Source of the DNA: Euryarchaeota archaeon UBA19
GTDB lineage: Archaea; Thermoplasmatota; Poseidoniia; Poseidoniales; Thalassarchaeaceae
Assembly (NCBI GenBank): GCA_002502175.1
Contig: DAPQ01000040.1
Span: 1-6,214, forward strand
Direction of reading: 5' to 3'
Length of the DNA stretch: 6,214 nt
Part shown: piece by piece, positions 1-6,017 of the stretch
Position numbering within the stretch: position 1 is the stretch's first letter
Layout of the letters: each line of letters opens with the position of its first letter
Notes under the pieces: model-generated
Told to the model about the DNA's origin: nothing
Database searches by the model: none
The model's input: the letters and a program-made list of their open reading frames with translations, nothing else
Program-made: the position numbers and the translations under genes

Positions 1-360
1 GAATGGGCAGAAGGCATCAGAGATAGTGATCTCAACTACAGCCTTATGCAACCTGTAACAATTCACAGATACGGCAACTTTGAATCCGAAGACAAGATTA
101 TGCAGGTTTATGGGAATAATTCAAGCGACCATTATTCACCATGGCCTGTGGTTACTGACGCCCATTCACGCCTAGCACTAGATTTCGACACAAGAGAGCC
201 CTCAGAACTATCTGTTGTCGAGGCTTTCGGCAATCTACCGACTCCCTCTGTGATTTTACTCGACAAAAGCGGTAATGTCGTTTGGGAAGCAACGTCTTAT
301 TGGTATTCTGCAGACCAATTAGAAGAGGCGGGGGAAATTGCAGCCGGATTAGGAGATTGA
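1..360 (+). CDS. Thioredoxin-fold (TlpA/AhpC-type redoxin) protein, C-terminal part
   Basis: The frame is open from the first base to a TGA at 358-360, giving 119 visible residues, so this is the 3' end of a gene that starts outside the window. An internal ATG at 46 exists, but coding-like sequence continues upstream of it. The visible part resembles the second half of a thioredoxin fold: a strand with 'WPVVTDAHSRLA', then 'LPTPSVILLDKSGNVVWEA', where the Pro at nt 244-246 sits at the cis-proline position and 'DKSGNVV' is the usual beta-hairpin, and a closing amphipathic helix. Family members are thiol-disulfide oxidoreductases or peroxiredoxin-like proteins. The catalytic Cys region would lie before the window, so activity cannot be judged, and no Cys is visible in this part. 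The next gene starts 5 bases downstream, suggesting co-transcription. The fold call is fairly secure; the exact subfamily is not. Confidence 0.72.
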   Translation, partial: EWAEGIRDSDLNYSLMQPVTIHRYGNFESEDKIMQVYGNNSSDHYSPWPVVTDAHSRLALDFDTREPSELSVVEAFGNLPTPSVILLDKSGNVVWEATSYWYSADQLEEAGEIAAGLGD

Positions 361-365
361 ATATA

Positions 366-791
366 ATGGAACCACTGAATATAGCACTGTTTATGTTTTC
401 AACAATATGGGTAGGCCCATTTTGGATGTTAATGCTGATTGAACCGTTCTCTGAAAGAACTGAAACCTGGGTAAGGGGCAACTTGCTATTCATTGGACCT
501 TTGGGGGTTTGGTTGTTTGCAACTGTATTGAACCCAAACGGGCTGTTAGATTTGTTCACCGGAAATCCTGCAGAATTTTTCGATACGATGGTCTCTCTGC
601 TTGGGACTGAAACGGGTACTGTGCTAGCGTGGGCTCACTTCGTGGCAGGCGATATCATGGCCACAAGGTGGATGTGGAGACAAGGGGTCAAGAATCAAAT
701 CGGAGTCAACAAAATTCGTGTGATTGTGTTCTTTGGTGTTATGTTGATGCCAATTGGACTTCTTCTTCATGTGATTCTAAACAGAAAATAA
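366..791 (+). CDS. ABA4-like (DUF4281) four-helix membrane protein
   Basis: The protein has 141 residues from the ATG at 366. A longer reading from 282 would overlap the previous gene by 79 bases and add a basic, non-conserved leader. A GGAG at 352-355, ten bases before the ATG, also supports the shorter start. Hydrophobic segments lie at about residues 5-26, 38-57, 84-104 and 116-137. The family signature is visible: the early 'GPFWMLMLIEP' helix, then 'WAHFVAGDIMATRWMW' (W89, H91, D96, R101, W102) matching the W-x-H-x4-D...RW motif, followed by a last helix with a GPxGLL-like 'MPIGLLLH'. In plants ABA4 is needed for neoxanthin formation from violaxanthin. Prokaryotic relatives are mostly uncharacterised, so a carotenoid role here is only a suggestion. 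The length is normal for the family. It probably shares a transcript with the thioredoxin-fold gene. Confidence 0.75.
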   Translation: MEPLNIALFMFSTIWVGPFWMLMLIEPFSERTETWVRGNLLFIGPLGVWLFATVLNPNGLLDLFTGNPAEFFDTMVSLLGTETGTVLAWAHFVAGDIMATRWMWRQGVKNQIGVNKIRVIVFFGVMLMPIGLLLHVILNRK

Positions 792-847
792 TCACCTAAG
801 TTACAGAATCTAGGCAGTTTCTTACCTATTCACATCTCGCTAGGGGT

Positions 848-2992
848 GTGAGGCGGGCAATACCTGTGGCTTTCCTAGTGAGCTTTTTGCTCCTAGCAAT
901 GCTCCCTGTTGACAATGGAGACATTCTGAAGGATGACTCAATAATACACTACAGAACTAACTCTAACGATGGCTACAGTGCAATAGAATACACCGATGAA
1001 CATACTACCGTAAGCATCGGCCCTTCGGACCGTCAGACGACTCTCAGAATGCCTGGAAATCACGACTATAGTAGGCCATTACCGTTGGTAATTTCATTAC
1101 ATGGCTACAGCAACAATGGAGCATTCAATGCTGCATATATGCACCATATCGATAGCATTCATGAAAATGAGCATTTGCTGATTTATCCTGATGGGACAAT
1201 GAATTGGTTAGGAATGAGATATTGGAATGCTACGGATGCTTGTTGCAATCTTTTTGATTACGATGTTGATGATGTTGACTATCTTACTAGTTTGATTGAT
1301 GAAGCGGTGCAGAACTACGGAGCAGATCCGGATGGAGTGATTGTGACGGGGCTCTCCAATGGAGGATTCATGAGTCACCGAATGGCTTGTGACGCCGGTA
1401 ATTCTATTCGAGCAATTGTAGCCTTGAATGGCGTTACATGGAACGATTTTTCCGATTGTGTCGATACTGGAAGGCCCGATATCTTACATGTACATTCAAC
1501 CGATGATGGTGTTATTCTTTACAATGGAGGAACTGTTGCACTAGGAGGAGAATACCCGTCTGCTACCGAGACTGTTGGCTATTGGGCTGATAGGTCTGGG
1601 TGTGACTCAACATGGACCTTCCAAGGAACTAGAGATATTTCTGGAGACGATGGAATAGATGAGACTGATGAGTTTGAATTTCTCAACTGCAATTCTGGAA
1701 ATCGAGTAGCTCATTGGAGAATCAATGGGGGGGGTCATGTCCCGCCACTAAACGACCCCGGTTGGTCTGACCAAACGATTGGTTGGGCGCTTTCTGGGTT
1801 TGTTCGAGATTCTGATGGTGATGGATATAGAGACGATGTCGATGTTTTCATTTACAATCCAAATGAGTGGGCTGATGCTGATGGAGACTTAGTTGGAGAC
1901 AATACCGATCAATGTGATCAAGACCCATTTGGATGGGATGATTCTGATGGAGACGGGGTCTGTTTACCTACCGATTTGTTCCCAGACGACCCTAATGAAT
2001 GGTCAGATGCTGACGGCGATGGTATAGGCGATCACGGCGACCTCGATGACGACAATGATGGCGTTGATGATGATGATGATGCCTTTCCTTATGATTCGAG
2101 TGAATGGTACGATACCGATGGAGACGGTATTGGAAATAATGCCGATGTCGACGATGATGGAGATGGTTGGCAGGACTCAGAAGATGCGTTTCCTTTGGAT
2201 GAAAATGAATGGGCCGATTTTGATGGTGATGGAATAGGAGATAATCAGGACCCCGATGATGACAACGACGGGTGGTCTGACAGCGATGAGTTGGATTGTC
2301 AAACCGAACCTAACGATTCTTCTCATATTCCGCTTGACTCAGACGGCGACGGAATTTGCGATTTAGTAGACTTGGACGATGATGATGATGGAGTCGAGGA
2401 TTATCAAGATGTATTTCCTCTCAATCCTGAGGAATGGTCGGATAGCGATGAAGACGGAGTAGGTGACAATTCGGATGAGTTCCCCGCTGACGATTCGGAG
2501 TGGGTCGACTCTGACAAGGATGGATATGGAGACAACTCTGATGCGTTTCCTAGCGACCCAACAGAATGGCTTGATAGCGACGGAGATGGAATAGGAGACA
2601 ATACTGACGAGTTTCCTGAAGATGGTAGTGAATGGATTGATTCCGATTCGGATGGCGTGGGCGACAATGCTGACGATTTACCCTACAATGCAAACGAAAC
2701 AAAAGATACTGATCGCGATGGTATTGGAGACAATACCGACATGTTTCCTACCGACCCATCTGAGTGGATAGATAGTGATGGAGATAGTTTCGGAGACAAT
2801 TCCGATGTCTTTCCAGAAGACCCAGCTGAGTGGATAGATAGCGATGGAGACGGTTACGGGGATAATCGGGATTGGGCACCATTCGATGCAGAGGTATGGG
2901 ATAAACCTGCAGATTACAAATTCGTGTATATCGGGGTAATTGCGGTCGCTTTCATTGGGGTTTTATCCTATACAATTAGGCGTCAAACTTGA
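848..2992 (+). CDS. Surface-anchored PHB-depolymerase/feruloyl-esterase-like hydrolase with TSP3-type Ca-binding repeats
   Basis: The protein has 714 residues from the GTG at 848, the only usable start after the in-frame TAA at 797-799. Residues 1-23 form a signal peptide (RR then a hydrophobic core). Residues about 50-320 are an alpha/beta hydrolase of the esterase-PHB depolymerase (CE1/LpqC-like) type. It has the oxyanion 'LHG' (84-86), 'IYPDG' (112-116), the nucleophile Ser170 in GLSNG, Asp220 in 'HSTDDGVILYNGG' and His297 in 'GGGHVPP', so the triad looks intact. Six Cys (132, 133, 181, 204, 252, 281) fit disulfides outside the cell. Residues 321-684 are acidic DxDxDG repeats likely to bind calcium and act as a rigid stalk. 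Residues 692-709 are a transmembrane helix followed by RRQT, anchoring the enzyme with its active site outward. The family cleaves esters such as polyhydroxyalkanoates or feruloyl-polysaccharides; the substrate here cannot be read from sequence. The next ORF begins at the base after its TGA. Confidence 0.88.
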   Translation: MRRAIPVAFLVSFLLLAMLPVDNGDILKDDSIIHYRTNSNDGYSAIEYTDEHTTVSIGPSDRQTTLRMPGNHDYSRPLPLVISLHGYSNNGAFNAAYMHHIDSIHENEHLLIYPDGTMNWLGMRYWNATDACCNLFDYDVDDVDYLTSLIDEAVQNYGADPDGVIVTGLSNGGFMSHRMACDAGNSIRAIVALNGVTWNDFSDCVDTGRPDILHVHSTDDGVILYNGGTVALGGEYPSATETVGYWADRSGCDSTWTFQGTRDISGDDGIDETDEFEFLNCNSGNRVAHWRINGGGHVPPLNDPGWSDQTIGWALSGFVRDSDGDGYRDDVDVFIYNPNEWADADGDLVGDNTDQCDQDPFGWDDSDGDGVCLPTDLFPDDPNEWSDADGDGIGDHGDLDDDNDGVDDDDDAFPYDSSEWYDTDGDGIGNNADVDDDGDGWQDSEDAFPLDENEWADFDGDGIGDNQDPDDDNDGWSDSDELDCQTEPNDSSHIPLDSDGDGICDLVDLDDDDDGVEDYQDVFPLNPEEWSDSDEDGVGDNSDEFPADDSEWVDSDKDGYGDNSDAFPSDPTEWLDSDGDGIGDNTDEFPEDGSEWIDSDSDGVGDNADDLPYNANETKDTDRDGIGDNTDMFPTDPSEWIDSDGDSFGDNSDVFPEDPAEWIDSDGDGYGDNRDWAPFDAEVWDKPADYKFVYIGVIAVAFIGVLSYTIRRQT
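1808..2899 (+). repeat. Thrombospondin type 3-like Asp-rich repeat array inside the esterase gene
   Basis: This segment encodes residues 321-684, repeated units of the pattern F-P-x-D-P-x-E-W-x-D-S-D-G-D-G-x-G-D-N-x-D. Unit starts, taken at the F of FPxDPxEW, fall at residues 334, 356, 378, 413, 448, 523, 545, 567, 589, 611, 633, 655 and 677. The spacing is exactly 22 residues for the last seven steps and the first two, and 35 for two middle steps, where an extra 13-residue DDDNDGxxD loop is inserted. Residues 483-505 hold a Cys-containing variant unit (C484, C504). DxDxDG loops are known calcium sites in TSP3 repeats. At DNA level most units have diverged synonymously. Short GAT runs occur at 2066-2080 (five copies) and 2378-2389 (four copies). 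Confidence 0.9.
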
Positions 2993-3016
2993 GTGCTTAC
3001 CTGCACTTCGGACCTC

Positions 3017-3373
3017 ATGGACTGGCTAAACCTGCTGGGCAAAGGGTTGTTTTCCGGGGCGGTTATTGTAACTGCAAGTGAGATTGCAAAAAGAACGACT
3101 GTGTTTGGTGCTATGGTGATTTCACTACCACTTGCTAGTATTATGTCAATGACTTGGTTGTATAATGACACGAAGGATACTGCACAGGTTGCTGACTTCG
3201 CAGAGAGTATTCTTTGGTTGGTTATACCCTCAATGTCTCTGTTTCTTGTCTTACCTTTCTTACTTAGACGTGGTTGGGAATTTGAGCCTGCTATGGGTGT
3301 TGGAATAGTCTTGACAGTTCTCGCATATGCTGTAGGTGCGGGACTTGCAAAGTCGGTTGGAAACTTATCTTGA
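3017..3373 (+). CDS. DUF3147 family small membrane protein
   Basis: The protein has 118 residues from the ATG at 3017. A GTG at 2993, directly after the esterase TGA, would add eight residues (MLTCTSDL). I prefer 3017 because similarity to the family appears to begin there, but 2993 is a real alternative. Four hydrophobic segments lie at about residues 5-23, 29-48, 64-84 and 91-112. Family hallmarks are 'VIVTASEIAKR' after the first helix, 'VISLPLASIMSMTWLYNDTKD' (SLPL...WLY.DT) in the second, and 'ILWLVIPSMSLFLVLPFLLRRG' in the third. The function of DUF3147 is unknown; members are small inner-membrane proteins of about this length. The abutting position behind the esterase suggests shared transcription, but nothing else ties the two functionally. 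Confidence 0.8.
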   Translation: MDWLNLLGKGLFSGAVIVTASEIAKRTTVFGAMVISLPLASIMSMTWLYNDTKDTAQVADFAESILWLVIPSMSLFLVLPFLLRRGWEFEPAMGVGIVLTVLAYAVGAGLAKSVGNLS

Positions 3374-3385
3374 GGCGCCATTAAG

Positions 3386-3408
3386 CGGAATTTCATATCC
3401 GGATTCCG
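3386..3408. promoter_or_regulatory. Imperfect inverted repeat between the DUF3147 and DDAH genes
   Basis: CGGAAT (3386-3391) and ATTCCG (3403-3408) are exact reverse complements. In RNA, two further G-U pairs could extend the stem, leaving a 7-base loop. It lies in the 68-base gap, 33 bases before the DDAH start. It could be an operator or an mRNA hairpin. A 6-bp match in so short a space can arise by chance, so this is a weak call. Confidence 0.25.
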
Positions 3409-3441
3409 AACTATTATGAAGAAAAGGTCGGACCGCGCGTC

Positions 3442-4239
3442 ATGCCTGGTGCATACGACCGAAGTCGGAATGCCGCAGTTGTACGCCAGATATCCGCTAA
3501 CTTCGACTCTGCTATATCGGATTTCTTTGGTACTAGAGCGCCTAACAGAGAGGCGGCACAGGGCGCGCATGATGCATATGTTGCCGCCCTACGTGCACAC
3601 GGCACTGATGTGACCGTTCTACCTGGATTAGACGAGCATCCAGATTGTTGTTTTGTCGAAGATACTGCTGTTATGGTCGATGGGAAGGCGATCATTCCGA
3701 ACATGGGTCACCCCTCCAGAGAAGGAGAGCAAGTTGCGGTTGCTGAACACCTATCTTCGAGTGCTGAAATTATCAATATGCCAAAGGGCGCTAAACTCGA
3801 TGGTGGCGATGTTGTATTCTTCGATGACCGCTACTTGATTGGAGTTTCAACTAGAACAAATCGAGAGGGTGCAGACTTTCTTGCAAGTCATGTACGAGAA
3901 GACGGTTTTGAGTGTGAGTTCATCGATATTCCAAGTTCGACTCTTCACCTTACAACAGTGTGCTCATCGCCGCGCCCAGGTATGATTATTGCAGCAGAAG
4001 GACACCTTACTGCTTCTCAATTAGAGCCTATAGCTGAGGATGTCGTTTGGGTTCCGAATCGAGAAAGTTACGCTGCGAACACAATCGGCTACAAAGGCGA
4101 TCGTGTGATTATTGCGGATGGATTTCCTGTAGTCCGTCAAATCATGTTAGATGAAGGGTTCAAGATTACTAGTGTAGACATGAAAGAAATCATGCAAGCA
4201 GATGGTTCGTTGACATGTCTGTCAGTATTCAACGCCTGA
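3442..4239 (+). CDS. ddaH: N(G),N(G)-dimethylarginine dimethylaminohydrolase (DDAH)
   Basis: The protein has 265 residues, the usual DDAH length. The ATG at 3442 is the only start after the in-frame TAA at 3382-3384. DDAH hydrolyses asymmetric dimethylarginine or monomethylarginine to citrulline plus dimethylamine or methylamine in the cytoplasm; no signal peptide is seen. It belongs to the pentein fold with arginine deiminase and amidinotransferases. Visible motifs in order: 'HPDCCFVEDTAV' (66-77, Asp68, Glu73 and Asp74 at substrate-binding positions), 'PSREGE' (91-96), 'LDGGDVV' (119-125, an acidic catalytic-site residue), 'GVSTRTNREGADFL' (134-147), 'STLHLTTVCS' (166-175, catalytic His169) and the C-terminal 'DGSLTCLSVF' (254-263, nucleophile Cys259). 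This ending closely parallels animal DDAH. All catalytic positions are kept, so an active enzyme is expected. Some pentein relatives act on arginine itself, so the exact substrate is inferred. No arginine or citrulline gene is nearby. Confidence 0.88.
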   Translation: MPGAYDRSRNAAVVRQISANFDSAISDFFGTRAPNREAAQGAHDAYVAALRAHGTDVTVLPGLDEHPDCCFVEDTAVMVDGKAIIPNMGHPSREGEQVAVAEHLSSSAEIINMPKGAKLDGGDVVFFDDRYLIGVSTRTNREGADFLASHVREDGFECEFIDIPSSTLHLTTVCSSPRPGMIIAAEGHLTASQLEPIAEDVVWVPNRESYAANTIGYKGDRVIIADGFPVVRQIMLDEGFKITSVDMKEIMQADGSLTCLSVFNA

Positions 4240-4271
4240 TTTTTACTCAATCAAACAGGCGGCGGCTTCAA

Positions 4272-4292
4272 CAACGGACCTACGGTCCGTTG
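4272..4292. promoter_or_regulatory. Perfect 9-bp inverted repeat immediately before the M28 peptidase start
   Basis: CAACGGACC (4272-4280) and GGTCCGTTG (4284-4292) are exact reverse complements around a TAC spacer. The element ends three bases before the ATG at 4296, in the 56-base gap after the DDAH stop at 4239. No T-run follows, and archaeal terminators are normally T-rich rather than hairpin-based, so a terminator is unlikely. It could be a dyad operator for a dimeric regulator near the transcription start, or an mRNA hairpin that hides the initiation region. If translation began at 4215 instead, it would lie within the coding sequence. Confidence 0.5.
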
Positions 4293-4295
4293 GCT

Positions 4296-6017
4296 ATGCG
4301 CTCACGCGAGTTGGCGGCTTTCGGCATGGTTCTAATCCTGCTACTTACTCCAATCAGCGGATGTTTTGGAGGAGATGATTCTAGAGTTGATGCAGGAGAT
4401 TTACAAATTGATGTTGATTCGATGTCTGCTGGTTTCTTTCAGAATCTTGAGTTGACTGCTTCTAGCAAAATGTCAGTATATCTTCCATTCTTAATCAAGG
4501 ATCCAGCATCTGGATTTGTACAGAATTCTACTGTACTTGATATCAATTCAGGAGATACAATAGCCATCGAGGTTCTAATTCCACCGCGTTCCGATGGAAT
4601 CTACCTGCTTCTTGGAGAATATGGAAGGGGGCATTGGCCAATTCGTGAGGTGGATGAGTCTTGGTCTACATGGTATGCTCGAGGGGGCGACAAGGGCGAG
4701 GATGGTCTAGGAGCGATTAGAGTCCCTGCAAACAACACAACCTACGATACCCTCGAAGTGCATTCATCAGTAATGCCTGGTGAGGTAGAAGTGAAATTTA
4801 TTCCATCTACAAGGGATTCGACTGTGTCCTTGGATGAAGGTGGTGGTCATTCAAGTGGAATGCTTCATGGTAGAATTGTCTATGATAGATTGTTTGAGTT
4901 GTCGGACCCCACCGACACATTGGATCCAGTGGATGGAAAGGCTGGATATTTTGATAGGTGGGCAGGGCAAGGTAATCCTGCATACGAAGATGCGGCTTTG
5001 TACATCATTGGGGAATTGGAAAGCTTTGGACTTGAAGTCATAGCCCATAGGTACGAGTACACAGATATCATGAATGTTCAGAATCCAGAGGCATACAACA
5101 TATGTGCATACAAATGGGGCTCTGTAGTGCGAAATGAGTGGATGGTTTTCGGAGCCCATTTCGATGTTGCTCCTCCTGCTAACGCTGTACTTCTCGACCC
5201 TCATATTGTAGGATTCAGGACCTACGGGACAAGGGCAGGAGCATATGACAACTCAGCAGGGACTGCTATGGTTATGGAAACCGCTAGGGCTCTTGCTGAT
5301 TTTGAGACAAGGAGAACCATGGTTTTCTGCCTATGGTCTGGTGAAGAAGGAGGAAAAAGAGGGTCGGATTACTGGACTGAGTACCACGTAAAGGAAGACA
5401 ATCCCCAAGTGACTGTGATGAATTACATCAATCTCGACATGGCTGGAGTTAATTGGCCCGGTGGAGGTGGTGCGCCTCATGGTGATCCTGACCCTCAAAT
5501 CGACGAAGATGGTTATCCGAAAGACAGTGAGGTATGGCCACTAAGAGTATACATTGGCCCGGGTCCAAATCATGATCAGTTAGACCAGCCAGAGATGGTT
5601 GGTCTATCGAATTGGATAGGCTCTGATGCACTTGGTCTCGAGGAACAAATTGGGACATTAATCGGAACAAACTACAGTGCTGATACTTGGAAAACGTCTG
5701 TTTGGTTAGATATGGATAGGCCTGAAGTCATCGTCTATGAAGATACCACAGCAAGAAGTGATCACGCTAGCTTCCAAGATAATTTAGGCACTGTAACCAT
5801 TGGTTTTGGTGGATTAGTAGATGGCTATTGGTGCTATCATCAGGTCTGCGATACGCTAGAAGAAATGGAAGATTGGATGGATACAACCGGCAAGGATTAC
5901 GGAGAGGAAAACACTGGTATTGCCAATGTCGTAAATAGTCTAGATATGATTACTTGGTGGGCGATGATGACATTCTTCCACTGTGATGAGCAGCCTATTT
6001 TCAACGCCCTTCTCTAA
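4296..6017 (+). CDS. Secreted lipoprotein M28-family zinc metallopeptidase
   Basis: The protein has 573 residues from the ATG at 4296. A longer frame opens at 4215, overlapping DDAH by 25 bases, but its extra 26 residues would bury the signal peptide, so 4296 is chosen. Residues 1-23 are a lipoprotein signal: MRSR, a hydrophobic core, then the lipobox I-S-G-C with Cys23, followed by an acidic tether. Residues about 35-185 look like a beta-rich accessory domain I cannot name. Residues about 190-530 are the M28 catalytic domain: His288 and Asp290 in 'GAHFDV', Asp318 in 'GAYDNSAG', Glu350-Glu351 in 'LWSGEEGG', Asp381 in 'INLDMAG' and His515 in 'CYHQVCDT'. These match the five ligands of the two-zinc site and the catalytic acids, so activity is expected. 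Family members are amino- or carboxypeptidases; the specificity is not readable here. Its likely role is surface breakdown of peptides. A Gly/Pro/Asp-rich insert lies at 388-410. Confidence 0.9.
   Translation: MRSRELAAFGMVLILLLTPISGCFGGDDSRVDAGDLQIDVDSMSAGFFQNLELTASSKMSVYLPFLIKDPASGFVQNSTVLDINSGDTIAIEVLIPPRSDGIYLLLGEYGRGHWPIREVDESWSTWYARGGDKGEDGLGAIRVPANNTTYDTLEVHSSVMPGEVEVKFIPSTRDSTVSLDEGGGHSSGMLHGRIVYDRLFELSDPTDTLDPVDGKAGYFDRWAGQGNPAYEDAALYIIGELESFGLEVIAHRYEYTDIMNVQNPEAYNICAYKWGSVVRNEWMVFGAHFDVAPPANAVLLDPHIVGFRTYGTRAGAYDNSAGTAMVMETARALADFETRRTMVFCLWSGEEGGKRGSDYWTEYHVKEDNPQVTVMNYINLDMAGVNWPGGGGAPHGDPDPQIDEDGYPKDSEVWPLRVYIGPGPNHDQLDQPEMVGLSNWIGSDALGLEEQIGTLIGTNYSADTWKTSVWLDMDRPEVIVYEDTTARSDHASFQDNLGTVTIGFGGLVDGYWCYHQVCDTLEEMEDWMDTTGKDYGEENTGIANVVNSLDMITWWAMMTFFHCDEQPIFNALL

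Noticed and set aside
282..365. Upstream extension of the ABA4-like gene
   Set aside because: It would overlap the redoxin gene by 79 bases and adds a non-hydrophobic leader with no family similarity. The ATG at 366 has a GGAG at suitable distance.
152..559. 135-codon open frame on the minus strand
   Set aside because: It is antisense to the redoxin and ABA4-like genes, and its translation has no domain pattern.
792..847. Promoter or terminator in the 56-base gap before the esterase gene
   Set aside because: I see no convincing TATA-box, T-tract or dyad there beyond short chance matches.
2404..2667. Ser/Pro-rich 87-codon minus-strand frame
   Set aside because: Its low-complexity repeats are just the reverse reading of the Asp-rich stalk repeats.
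1808..2899. CRISPR-like or intergenic tandem repeat array
   Set aside because: The periodicity is in multiples of three, keeps one reading frame and encodes TSP3-like units with no spacers of unrelated sequence.
2983..3570. 195-codon open frame on the minus strand
   Set aside because: It lies antisense to the DUF3147 gene and the start of DDAH, both of which have clear family motifs. Its own translation shows no recognisable domain.
4215..4295. Longer start for the M28 peptidase
   Set aside because: The added residues would precede a normal lipoprotein signal peptide, place the perfect dyad inside coding sequence and overlap DDAH.
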